This document shows, in pieces, positions 18,952-26,416 of a stretch of 64,000 nt of DNA. The notes under the pieces are model-generated. The model did no database searches. It was not told where the DNA came from and saw only the letters and a program-made list of their open reading frames with translations. The position numbers and the translations under genes were made by a program. This DNA comes from an uncultured Candidatus Melainabacteria bacterium (GTDB lineage: Bacteria; Cyanobacteriota; Vampirovibrionia; Gastranaerophilales; Gastranaerophilaceae): contig CANARY010000007.1 of assembly GCA_947364235.1 (NCBI GenBank), positions 1 through 64,000 on the forward strand, read 5' to 3'. Every line of letters starts with the position of its first letter. The first letter of the stretch is position 1.

Positions 18952-19022
18952 CTCTTTTCTTTATTTTCTCCTCCACTCCTTTATCTAACGAGAGTTAATG
19001 CCGCAACAGATTGCGGCTTTTT
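18922..19022 (+). ncRNA. Candidate small regulatory RNA with anti-Shine-Dalgarno stretch
   Basis: A plus-strand transcription unit between two minus-strand genes. It has the shared promoter element, no start codon behind a ribosome binding site, a long CU-rich single-stranded stretch containing TTTTCTCCTCCACTCCTTT (about 18964-18982) and then a strong terminator. CTCCTCC is complementary to Shine-Dalgarno sequences, as in base-pairing small RNAs of other bacteria. The 5' end is uncertain by about 30 bases. Confidence 0.45.
19000..19022 (+). terminator. Rho-independent terminator of candidate small RNA
   Basis: GCCGCAA, CAGA loop, TTGCGGC, then TTTTT. On the minus strand the hairpin is not followed by T, so it acts for the plus strand. 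Confidence 0.8.
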
Positions 19023-19038
19023 GTTGCGGCGGTAAGCG

Positions 19039-19131
19039 CTAAATGTATTTCTTTGGGCTTGCTGTTACAAGCCTGATGTTAGGTTCTGCGTGTCGCTGCG
19101 GGTCAAAATATTTGTCCTTGTGCGCAGGCAT
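19039..19131 (-). other. GC-richer intergenic stretch with a 30-codon open frame
   Basis: The 19023-19159 stretch is visibly richer in G and C than its surroundings. On the minus strand it holds an ATG-started frame of 30 codons (MPAHKDKYFDP...PKKYI) with no ribosome binding site. The same frame stays open backward to the end of the 487-residue gene, so it may be a frame-shifted C-terminal tail of that gene, a tiny gene or a dispersed intergenic repeat. I cannot choose between them. Confidence 0.25.
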
Positions 19132-19159
19132 TGGGCTGGATTTGTAACTAAAAGTATCC

Positions 19160-20623
19160 CTACGAATATACAAACGGCGGGCCGTTTTTGATTTCAAACA
19201 AAATATTATCAGCTATTATTTTAAGTTCTTCTTTTGATTTGCCGTTTTCTTTCTGCGTAAAAAATTCTTCGCATAGAGGCTCAATTGCGGATTCTTTTTT
19301 TGCTTGAAAGTTTCGAAGTTCTGTTGATACAAGTCTATTTTGCAAATCCAGTTCGATTTGGGCGTTATATTTTTTTACTTGAACTTCTTTTACTGCTTCT
19401 GCTGCTGATTTGCCGCTGTATGCTAGTGCTGTAATGCCGGAAATACCGAAGAATAAGTTTTTAAACTGAGGATTTTTCGGATTCATAAGCCAGTCGTAAA
19501 AGAAAGATAAATAGTCATTAACGTGAGAAAAATAAGTAATTTTATTCCTTCCGCTTCCGCCCATCATTGGATTAACTTTTTCGGTTGCTTGGTTCATACT
19601 GTTGTTTAAATGTTTAATAAACTCTTGTTTTTCACTTTCTGGGAGGTTGAGTTTGTTAACAGTTTTTTTGATTTCTTCTGGTCCGGCATAAACTGATTCC
19701 AGCAGGTTTTCTATCAAATGTTTGTAAGCTTCTTTACCTGAAAGAATTTCACCATTATGTCCTTGCAGGTTATCTAAAGGTTTACCGCTGTTGAACTCTT
19801 CGATTATATTATTCAGTCCTTGTCTTGTATTTTTAAGTCCTTTTGATATAAATTCATCACTTTTGCGGATGTTTCGAGCTGTGTAATAGCCAAGTCCAAG
19901 GATGGTTAATAATGAAGCTCCGCCTAAAATTAACTGACTGTATTCTTTTTTGTTTTCTTTTTGTCCTTTGAAAGAAATTTCGTTTGAAAATATTTTTGCT
20001 TTTGATGAGAGCATACTTCTTATAATTTGTATTTTTCCTGAGAAAGATTGAGTTTCAATTGCAATTAAGTTTTCTTGTAAATTCTTTTGGATATCAGCTT
20101 CTTGTTTTTTTATCCAGACTTCTTTAAAGCCGTCGATAAAAGTTTTGCTCATAAATGCCATTGAACCGAGGGTTATGACACCTAATGAAGCTAAAATTGT
20201 TTTTCTGTTTGGAGATTGAATCATGCTGAAAATACTTTGGTGTATTTCATCGTTAATGCAATGATTTCGTGTAATCCCAGGCAAAAGGTATTCTTTTGAA
20301 GATTCCATTTTACCTCTTGAGAATTTTTTCATCATACCGGTAAAAGCGCCAAGCAGTGCCATTACTCCCACTGTTGCAGCACAAAGAGGTAAAAGAGGAT
20401 TTGATTTTTTTTCTTCTATTTCGTTAAGTCTTTGAGGTAAATCGATTTTTGTATTGGAAATTACAAGCGTATCACAAGTTTCGTCAAGAGAAAGCAGAGG
20501 ATCTTTTACGAAAGAATTTACAATCACTCCTTCTTTTACAGAAGAGTCGTTGCGTTTTTGTGTGTTTGTCATATTTTTCTGGTGTCTTGAAGATTCAAGA
20601 TCCTGATTGATTTTCGGTATCAT
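19160..20623 (-). CDS. Orphan membrane protein with duplicated helix module, second gene of B12-riboswitch operon
   Basis: 487 residues, no recognised family. Hydrophobic segments lie near residues 75-95, 140-158, 230-248 and 393-410. Two regions are copies of one module: a membrane helix followed by KEV-x2-KK-x2-A-x-I-x3-LQ-x2-L-x3-E-x3-F-x2-K (near 160-200 and 410-450). The N-terminal 60 residues look disordered. The start overlaps the upstream gene by 29 bases, implying coupling; Met18 is an alternative. It shares the transcript, and so the cobalamin control, of the gene at 20595-21296. An envelope or corrinoid-related role is only inference from the switch. Confidence 0.7.
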   Translation of the reverse strand: MIPKINQDLESSRHQKNMTNTQKRNDSSVKEGVIVNSFVKDPLLSLDETCDTLVISNTKIDLPQRLNEIEEKKSNPLLPLCAATVGVMALLGAFTGMMKKFSRGKMESSKEYLLPGITRNHCINDEIHQSIFSMIQSPNRKTILASLGVITLGSMAFMSKTFIDGFKEVWIKKQEADIQKNLQENLIAIETQSFSGKIQIIRSMLSSKAKIFSNEISFKGQKENKKEYSQLILGGASLLTILGLGYYTARNIRKSDEFISKGLKNTRQGLNNIIEEFNSGKPLDNLQGHNGEILSGKEAYKHLIENLLESVYAGPEEIKKTVNKLNLPESEKQEFIKHLNNSMNQATEKVNPMMGGSGRNKITYFSHVNDYLSFFYDWLMNPKNPQFKNLFFGISGITALAYSGKSAAEAVKEVQVKKYNAQIELDLQNRLVSTELRNFQAKKESAIEPLCEEFFTQKENGKSKEELKIIADNILFEIKNGPPFVYS

Positions 20624-21296
20624 CCTTTTTCTTTTTCCAAATTTTGTGAATAATTGTTTTTAGATTAAAAATCTTTTTATCATCATCTATTTTTGTATCA
20701 TCGTCTTTTGTGTTATTTTTTCGGAAGATTTTGAATAAATCACCAAATTTTGTTTTTATAACGCTGACAAATTCTGAAATTTTCTTTTCAACGAAAGCTT
20801 TAGCTTCGCCGAAAATAGCGTTAAGTTTGTCTTGAATATCTACGATTTTTTGTTTAAATTGCGACAGCTTGTCTTGAATATTTGAGATTGTGTTTAGGAT
20901 AGTACTAATACTTTTGGTAATCCCATTTACTCCTGCGACGATATTAATAATTGTATACGCAACAGGTTTTAAAATAAAGCTGTTTGAAATTTTGTTTGCA
21001 AATTCAAGCATTTTTTGAGTCATTCCGGCTAAGTTTTGCTGAAATTTTGCAAGAGCTTCTGCGTGTAATTGAAGGTTTTTTTCATGATTTTCAAGGCGCG
21101 CTTCGCGCGCCCTCATCATTGCCCCAATCATTGCGCACTGATGATAGCTCATTTCTCCTGCTTTTTGCGGTCTTTCTCCTGCTCTTTTTCCGCCTCCTCC
21201 GCCCATGCCGGAACAGATAGGGCACGCTCCGGGCGGAAGCCCGTGAGGGCAGAGCCCTGCGCTTAATTTATTAACCTGTTGAACTGCATTTGTCAA
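20595..21296 (-). CDS. Orphan protein with CPHGxPPGxCPIC motif, directly behind cobalamin riboswitch
   Basis: 233 residues. The N-terminus has CPHGLPPGACPICSG and a glycine run, a compact Cys/His motif suited to metal binding; residues 46-58 add YHQCAM. A coiled-coil helix (65-110), a modestly hydrophobic helix (about 110-130), further amphipathic helices and a highly charged tail (KKKKDDTENQSGS) follow. No known family. The start is a TTG at 21296: no in-frame ATG exists nearby, and AAGGAAG (21305-21311) stands at the right distance. That site lies in the riboswitch's regulatory hairpin, so translation should fall when cobalamin is plentiful. Confidence 0.7.
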   Translation of the reverse strand: MTNAVQQVNKLSAGLCPHGLPPGACPICSGMGGGGGKRAGERPQKAGEMSYHQCAMIGAMMRAREARLENHEKNLQLHAEALAKFQQNLAGMTQKMLEFANKISNSFILKPVAYTIINIVAGVNGITKSISTILNTISNIQDKLSQFKQKIVDIQDKLNAIFGEAKAFVEKKISEFVSVIKTKFGDLFKIFRKNNTKDDDTKIDDDKKIFNLKTIIHKIWKKKKDDTENQSGS

Positions 21297-21301
21297 AAAA
21301 T

Positions 21302-21530
21302 AAACTTCCTTCGCTGTTTTGTGCCGCAGCGTAAGAAAGCTTTATGCAATACTGTGACTCGCAGTTTTTTGCATTATCTTTTGTGAGTATAGATATGAGG
21401 CGGACTTGGTATTGTTATAAAAATTGCTGTTTTGCTTGTGTCCGACGGAATTATATCTACGTACTTAGTACTTCCGGCTATAACGGCTGCGGCACAGTCA
21501 CGGAATTTCACCGTAGTTTCCTCGTATTTA
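21302..21530 (-). promoter_or_regulatory. Cobalamin riboswitch
   Basis: Reading minus: GAGGAAAC, then GGTGAAATTCC, then GACTGTGCCGCAGCCGTTATAGCCGG (21474-21523) match the conserved cobalamin aptamer core order. A shortened B12-box-like ACCAAGTCCGCCTCAT follows at 21395-21410. The regulatory hairpin P13 (CGCTG 21327-21331 with CAGCG 21312-21316) presents a loop whose GCTGCGGCACA (21320-21330) is perfectly complementary over 11 bases to TGTGCCGCAGC in the core (21486-21496). This is the L5-L13 kissing pair known from the E. coli btuB switch. AAGGAAG, the ribosome binding site of the 233-residue gene, is partly paired in that hairpin, pointing to translational control. The peripheral part of the aptamer is divergent. 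Confidence 0.82.
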
Positions 21531-21539
21531 ATTTTCTAT

Positions 21540-21568
21540 ATAGTAAGTCAATTGTTTTTTGCGGTCAA
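21540..21568 (-). promoter_or_regulatory. Promoter of the riboswitch operon
   Basis: Minus strand TTGACC (21563-21568), exactly 17 bases, TACTAT (21540-21545). A start about seven bases later puts the aptamer at the 5' end of the transcript. Confidence 0.65.
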
Positions 21569-21591
21569 GTTTGTAGTAAAATATTAATATT

Positions 21592-22911
21592 ATGATTAAA
21601 AAATTTTACACTAGAGATATATTAAATATTGCACTTCCAATAATTATGGGCAACCTTGGATTTATTTTAATCGGGGTTGGAGATGTTATAGTTGCAGGAA
21701 GGCATTCAACTGATACGCTTGCGGCTGTAAGTCTTGCTACTGCAATAATTAATTGTATAATGATGTTTGGAATAGGGATTTTGATAAGCATATCTCCTAT
21801 TCTTTCAAACTATAGAGGCGAAGGAAACGAGGCTGAAAAATATTTTTACCCTTCTCTTAAATCTGCTGCTTGGCTTTCTTTGATTGCTTCTGCAGCAATA
21901 GCAGCTTTTATTCCGTTTGTTGGCAGGCTTGGCTTTGAGTCTCATCTTGTTCCTTTGATTAAAAGTTATTTTTGGATAACAGCGTTTTCTACTTTTGGAG
22001 CTTACCTTCACTGCATGGCGAAAGAATTTTTGCAAGCGTTTGAAATTGTTGTTTTTCCTAATATTTTGACTGTTGTTTGTATTTTTATCAATGTAGGACT
22101 AAATTTTCTTTTAGCTTTTGGATATGGACCTATTCCGGAAATGGGTACAGCAGGTCTTGCACTTGCAAGCTTAATTACCAGATATTTTATGGGGTTTGTG
22201 CTTTTTTGCTATTGTTTTAAAAAGGTTAAAATCAGGCATTATAAAGCAAAAGGGTATTATCGTGATATGTTAAGAGTCGGACTGCCGACTTCTTTGGCGG
22301 TTATGATTGAATTTATAGGGTTTAATGCTATAACTGTAATTCTTGGACGAATTTCCGGTGTTTACGCAGCAGCACAAAATATTGTATGTACGCTTACAAG
22401 TGTTTCTTTTATGGTTCCGCTTGCGATAGGTAATGCTACTGCAGTTAAAGTAGGATTTGCGAATGGTGCTAAGTATTATAAATCTTTGAAAAACTATGCT
22501 TTTACAGGTATTGCGATGGCAGTTGCATTTATGGCCTGCTCTGCTATTATTGTTGGGTTATTTCCTGAATTCCTTATTAAGCTGTTTACAAATGATTTAG
22601 AGCTTATAAAAGTTTGTATTCCAGTTGTACACATGTTGTGCGTATTTCAAGTCTTTGACGGAATGCAGGCGGCGCTTGCCGGTATTTTTAAAGGTTTGAA
22701 GCAGACAAATGTTGTAATGGTATCAAACTTTATTGCTTTCTGGCTTATTTCACTTCCGCTTGGCTGCTTTTTAGGTTTGAAGCTTAAACTTAATCTTTTG
22801 GGCTTCTGGTACAGCATGGCAGTAGCCATCATCGTTTTATGTTCAATTATGTTTGTTACTATGCTTCGGAAGTTTAAGAAAATGGAGGTTTCATGCCGCA
22901 CTTCTTTGTAA
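21592..22911 (+). CDS. MATE family multidrug efflux transporter
   Basis: 439 residues, twelve membrane segments. The N-terminal half starts RDILNIALPIIMGNLGFILIGVGDVIVAGR and the second half PTSLAVMIEFIGFNAITVILGR, the internal duplication typical of NorM-like MATE exporters (Na+ or H+ antiport). There is no ribosome binding site, but TAAAAT (21577-21582) is nine bases before the ATG, so it may be leaderless. It heads an operon with rsmE and cca and is divergent from the cobalamin-controlled operon, sharing its 295-base upstream region. Confidence 0.9.
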   Translation: MIKKFYTRDILNIALPIIMGNLGFILIGVGDVIVAGRHSTDTLAAVSLATAIINCIMMFGIGILISISPILSNYRGEGNEAEKYFYPSLKSAAWLSLIASAAIAAFIPFVGRLGFESHLVPLIKSYFWITAFSTFGAYLHCMAKEFLQAFEIVVFPNILTVVCIFINVGLNFLLAFGYGPIPEMGTAGLALASLITRYFMGFVLFCYCFKKVKIRHYKAKGYYRDMLRVGLPTSLAVMIEFIGFNAITVILGRISGVYAAAQNIVCTLTSVSFMVPLAIGNATAVKVGFANGAKYYKSLKNYAFTGIAMAVAFMACSAIIVGLFPEFLIKLFTNDLELIKVCIPVVHMLCVFQVFDGMQAALAGIFKGLKQTNVVMVSNFIAFWLISLPLGCFLGLKLKLNLLGFWYSMAVAIIVLCSIMFVTMLRKFKKMEVSCRTSL

Positions 22912-23612
22912 AAACAGAAAGCATTCAAAATAATATTATAACAATCAGTGATTTAGAGAATTATAAACATATTGCGCGTTCGCTTCGTGCGAGAGTCGGT
23001 GAAAAACTTTTACTTATAGATGAAAAGCAGACTCAATATGAGTGTAAAATTATTGAGATTAATTCAAAAGAAATAAAATGTGAGATAGAAAAGTCTTATG
23101 TTTCAAAAAGAGATTTAGGATTTGATTTAATCCTTGCTCAAAGCCCTTTAAGAAGCGATGCTCAGCTCACCGTAATGGAAAAAGCTACTGAGCTTGGAGT
23201 GAGAGAAGTGTTTCCTGCTGTGACAGATAATTGTGCATTAAAAACCGATAAGCACGAAAAATGGCAGAGAGTTATGTATGAAGCTTCTAAACAATGCGAA
23301 AGAGCAAGTATTCCTGTCTGTCATCCTGTTACAACTCTCGAAGAAGTGCTTAAGCAGGATTTTGACCATATAATTGTGTTTGCAGAACGTTCAACAGAAA
23401 AAAGTTTAAAAACTTTTTTGAGAGAAAACCCGATTAAAAAAGGTGATAAAGTTCTTGTAATTATCGGACCTGAAGGCGGATTTTCACAAAGAGAGTTTGA
23501 GTTTTTTCGTGAAAAGGGATTACCGATGATTACTTTAGGCGATTTGATTTTGAAAGCTGAAACTGCTGTTATTGTTGGACTGGGAGATATTGTTTATGAA
23601 TATCAAGGATGA
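22893..23612 (+). CDS. rsmE: 16S rRNA (uracil1498-N3)-methyltransferase
   Basis: 239 residues. SPOUT knot methyltransferase that modifies U1498 of 16S rRNA. An N-terminal PUA-like domain (HIARSLRARVGEKLLLID) is followed by the knot motifs IIGPEGGFSQREFEFF and LGDLILKAETAVIVGLG. It overlaps the MATE gene by 19 bases; GGAGG within the MATE end provides the ribosome binding site. Confidence 0.93.
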   Translation: MPHFFVKTESIQNNIITISDLENYKHIARSLRARVGEKLLLIDEKQTQYECKIIEINSKEIKCEIEKSYVSKRDLGFDLILAQSPLRSDAQLTVMEKATELGVREVFPAVTDNCALKTDKHEKWQRVMYEASKQCERASIPVCHPVTTLEEVLKQDFDHIIVFAERSTEKSLKTFLRENPIKKGDKVLVIIGPEGGFSQREFEFFREKGLPMITLGDLILKAETAVIVGLGDIVYEYQG

Positions 23613-24957
23613 TTTTGTACTTTCTCAAATCAATGAAGGATATCTTGTAGGCGGAACAGTGCGAGATTTTCTACTTGGAAAGACATCTTGCGATAGAGAT
23701 ATTGCAATAAAAGGGGCGGAAAAATTTGCACAAAAAATCTCTGAACAATTTGACGGAACTTTTATTGTGCTGGATGAGGCAAATCATATTTACCGCGTTG
23801 TTTTGAAAGATAAAATAAATTATCTTGATATATCTGAGCTGCAAGGTGAGACTATTGAAGAAGATTTATTTAGGCGGGATTTTACGATTAATGCAATTGC
23901 TTATGATTTAAGCGAAAATCGGTTTATTGATGTTACCGGCGGAATTGATGATTTGAATAAAGGGATTCTACGCCATATAAAAGATGAAAACTTTGCTGAA
24001 GATTCTTTAAGAGTTTTGAGGGCGTTTAGATTTATTGCTGTTACTGGTTTTGAAATGACACCTGAACTTGAAACAGCTATAAATAAGTATTTACCTTTTG
24101 CATTAAATCCTGCTCCTGAGAGGATAAATTATGAATTAATGAAACTTTTTGGCGGAGCTGAAGCCGCAAAAACGTTGCAGCTGATGGATAAATTCGGGCT
24201 GTTAGAGTTGGTTTATCCCTGTGTAAAGGAAATGAAGCTTGTGCCTCCAAATTCTCACCATCATTTAGGTTTGTTCCATCATGTTGTTGAGACTGTGAGG
24301 CAGATTGAAATTGCGTACGAAAGCGCGCCTATTGAGATAAAAGAGCATCTTGATAAAGTTGATTTCGGCGGGTTTCCGAGGATTAACCACTTGAAACTTG
24401 CAGGATTTCTGCATGATATAGGAAAATTTTCGACTTGGACTATAGAACAAACCGGGCGTCATCGTTTTATTAAACACGATGATGTTGGCTCAAAAATGGC
24501 TGTTCCGCTGCTTCGCGGGTTAAAGTTTTCAAAAAAACAAATTGAATATATTTCAACTATGATTAAATATCATATTTACCCCTCAAATGTAATAATAGCA
24601 CCGGATTTGAATGAAAAAGTTATGATGCGCTATATTCGCAAGATGGAAGATAATGTAATTGATAATATTATTCTTGCACGTGCAGACAGGCTTTCTGCCA
24701 GAGGAATTGATGTGACAGATGAGATGGTGGGTAATAATCTGGATGGACTTAATAAGCTTTTGATGTTTTATTTAAGCAAACGCGAAACACTTGAACCGCT
24801 TCCAAAACTTCTAGATGGAAAAGAAATTATGGAGCTGAAAGGACTTAAACCTTCTCCAATGCTCGGTGAAATTATTAAAGCACTTCAAGAATCCCAGCTT
24901 AACGGTGATGTATCGACAAAAGATGAAGCTATAGAGTTTGTAAAAATGTACAAATAA
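23596..24957 (+). CDS. cca: tRNA nucleotidyltransferase / poly(A) polymerase with HD domain
   Basis: 453 residues from the ATG at 23596, preceded by GGGAG; the longer frame begins inside rsmE without a site. The class II nucleotidyltransferase head is complete: GGTVRDFLLG, CDRDIAI (catalytic DxD), RRDFTINAIAYD and the RRA-type RVLRAFRFI. It continues to an HD domain (HHLGLFHHVVETV, HDIGKF). It adds or repairs the 3' CCA of tRNA or polyadenylates RNA; head sequence alone does not separate the two. Overlap of 17 bases with rsmE. Confidence 0.88.
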   Translation: MNIKDDFVLSQINEGYLVGGTVRDFLLGKTSCDRDIAIKGAEKFAQKISEQFDGTFIVLDEANHIYRVVLKDKINYLDISELQGETIEEDLFRRDFTINAIAYDLSENRFIDVTGGIDDLNKGILRHIKDENFAEDSLRVLRAFRFIAVTGFEMTPELETAINKYLPFALNPAPERINYELMKLFGGAEAAKTLQLMDKFGLLELVYPCVKEMKLVPPNSHHHLGLFHHVVETVRQIEIAYESAPIEIKEHLDKVDFGGFPRINHLKLAGFLHDIGKFSTWTIEQTGRHRFIKHDDVGSKMAVPLLRGLKFSKKQIEYISTMIKYHIYPSNVIIAPDLNEKVMMRYIRKMEDNVIDNIILARADRLSARGIDVTDEMVGNNLDGLNKLLMFYLSKRETLEPLPKLLDGKEIMELKGLKPSPMLGEIIKALQESQLNGDVSTKDEAIEFVKMYK

Positions 24958-24986
24958 AAAGACCTCCTAAATAGGAGGTCTTTTTT
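24956..24986. terminator. Bidirectional terminator between cca and rpsP
   Basis: GACCTCCT, AAAT loop, AGGAGGTC, flanked by an A run and a T run between convergent genes. Confidence 0.92.
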
Positions 24987-24999
24987 GTAAAAAATATTC

Positions 25000-25380
25000 T
25001 TAAGCTTCAACAGCTTCTTCTGCAGGAGCAGCAGCTTCCTCAGCAGCTTTAGCTGCTTCTTCTGCTTTTCTTGCTTCTTCTTCAGCTTTCTTAGCTTGAG
25101 CCTTTTTAGAAAGTTTAACAACTTCTGATTTTTTGTAGTTCAAAGAACCGTCATCGTTACAGTTAGCGATTAAGTATTTAACTGTATCTGTAGGCTGAGC
25201 ACCTTTAGAAATCCAAGCTGCAGCAGATTCTTTGTTAAGCTTCATTTCTTTTGTTTTAGGATTATAGTAACCTAATTCTTCAATAGGTCTGCCTTCACGT
25301 TTTGTAGTTGAATTAATAACGATAATTCTGTATGTTGGAGCTTTTTTAGCACCTAATCTTTTTAATCTGATTTTTAACAT
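25000..25380 (-). CDS. rpsP: 30S ribosomal protein bS16 with Ala/Glu/Lys-rich tail
   Basis: 126 residues. The first 80 or so are a normal bS16 ([35 protein letters not shown]). The remaining 45 are a low-complexity extension of alanine, glutamate and lysine, as in several other phyla. GAAGGAAATAAGA precedes the ATG. The genes usually next to rpsP (rimM, trmD, ffh) are absent, so it stands alone. Confidence 0.96.
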   Translation of the reverse strand: MLKIRLKRLGAKKAPTYRIIVINSTTKREGRPIEELGYYNPKTKEMKLNKESAAAWISKGAQPTDTVKYLIANCNDDGSLNYKKSEVVKLSKKAQAKKAEEEARKAEEAAKAAEEAAAPAEEAVEA

Positions 25381-25539
25381 TCTTATTTCCTTCTATTTTT
25401 TCTAGTATATAGAGCAGTTTAACTTGATTATATCTACTCCGAGCCGCTATACTTGAATAAGTCTAAGAGGATACGACTTACCCATTTATAAATAAACATA
25501 AAAATACTTTATAATCAAGAGGTAAATTAAGGTTTGTTA

Positions 25540-26184
25540 TTAAATGTTAAAGCTTTTTCTAGAACCTTCTTCGTGGTACAGACCGCCGCCGCAAATTGTT
25601 TCTATAACTTTTAATACAAATTCTCTTGAAGCGTCAGCTGAGTTCAAGAAAAATTCCCTGTTTGCTAAATGTCTGATTTTAAATATTGAATTTTGAGCTT
25701 TGTCAGCGGGAACGAAAAGTGATGCAACTTCTTTATCAAGCAGCACCTGCATCATCTCATTTCTAGAAGTGATATCTTCCATAAGTTCGTTATAGTTTCC
25801 GTTAATTGCCATTATTCTGCCGGAAAACATCGGAGCAGCTCCGTCTCTGAAAAGAGCTTGAGGCTCATAATTGCATCTTGTTGTGAGGCTGATTGTGTGC
25901 CAGAGAATGTTAATTATAACAACGGTTTTATCCTTGTCGTGGTCTACATATATATTTTCTGTAGTAACTCCTCTTGCAGCAAAAGACTGCTTTAGAGAAT
26001 CTGCAGTAGCTTTCAGGTTGTCTATCATCTCTGCAAAAATCTCTGTTGTGTTAATTGTAGCGTGCTGATAGTCCAGAAATTGCTTGTACATGTGGGTTGA
26101 TACAAGCCCGATTCGCTCCTGAATTAGTGTGGATTTTCTAAAGGAAGTTTCCATATTGTTGAAATTTTCGTAGCCTTTACTCAA
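25540..26184 (-). CDS. Orphan soluble protein, 214 residues
   Basis: Not recognised. A helical N-terminal half (YKQFLDYQHATINTTEIFAEMIDNLK) and a mixed C-terminal half ending ICGGGLYHEEGSRKSFNI, with a glycine-rich turn. No signal peptide or membrane segment. The start is a TTG with AGGAGG ten bases upstream. TTGACA (26225-26230) lies further upstream but its -10 partner is ambiguous. A 159-base gap separates it from rpsP, with nothing seen there except rpsP's probable promoter. Confidence 0.65.
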   Translation of the reverse strand: MSKGYENFNNMETSFRKSTLIQERIGLVSTHMYKQFLDYQHATINTTEIFAEMIDNLKATADSLKQSFAARGVTTENIYVDHDKDKTVVIINILWHTISLTTRCNYEPQALFRDGAAPMFSGRIMAINGNYNELMEDITSRNEMMQVLLDKEVASLFVPADKAQNSIFKIRHLANREFFLNSADASREFVLKVIETICGGGLYHEEGSRKSFNI

Positions 26185-26253
26185 AATTATAAAGCCTCCT
26201 TATATAATTGTACACTCAAAAGTATGTCAAAGTAAACAATTATATGTGAACTT

Positions 26254-26316
26254 TTGTAACGATTTTTAAAAAAAGTGTTATTAGATTTGAAAAATGTGGA
26301 ATAGAAAAAGTATAAG
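26254..26316 (+). promoter_or_regulatory. Three-block upstream element of the 28-residue peptide gene
   Basis: TTTTGTAAC, AAAAAGTGTTAT (26270-26281) and TGTGGAATA-N3-AAAGTATAA (26295-26315), followed directly by GGAGG. Matches the element at 18889-18951 block for block. Confidence 0.5.
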
Positions 26317-26328
26317 GAGGATTTAGTT

Positions 26329-26415
26329 ATGGAAATCTTTAATTTAATACTGTTTGGCGGAATTTTTTATCTTGCATTAATCGGAATCCCGACACTTTGC
26401 GAGCGTCATAAATAA
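26329..26415 (+). CDS. 28-residue single-helix membrane peptide
   Basis: MEIFNLILFGGIFYLALIGI followed by PTLCERHK and a stop. One hydrophobic helix, then a short polar end with one cysteine. AAGGAGG stands nine bases before the ATG, an ideal ribosome binding site, and a conserved promoter-like element precedes it, so I believe it is translated. Size and shape match known membrane small proteins that modulate larger complexes, but it is not KdpF or CydX by sequence. It ends one base before the convergent giant gene's stop. Confidence 0.7.
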   Translation: MEIFNLILFGGIFYLALIGIPTLCERHK

Positions 26416-26416
26416 T

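Noticed and set aside
18970-18985. Minus-strand AAAGGAGTGGAGGAG as a strong ribosome binding site
   Set aside because: No start codon with a sustained frame follows; only a GTG inside the site gives about 20 codons. The plus-strand small RNA reading explains the sequence better.
21474-21530. Segment first looked like part of a tRNA or rRNA gene on either strand
   Set aside because: No cloverleaf or rRNA continuity; on the minus strand the motif order, the 11-base kissing complement and the downstream hairpin fit a cobalamin riboswitch instead.
25000-25140. Alanine/glutamate-rich frame opposite to or within rpsP as a separate gene
   Set aside because: The lysine/leucine-rich frames there are shadows of the bS16 low-complexity tail.
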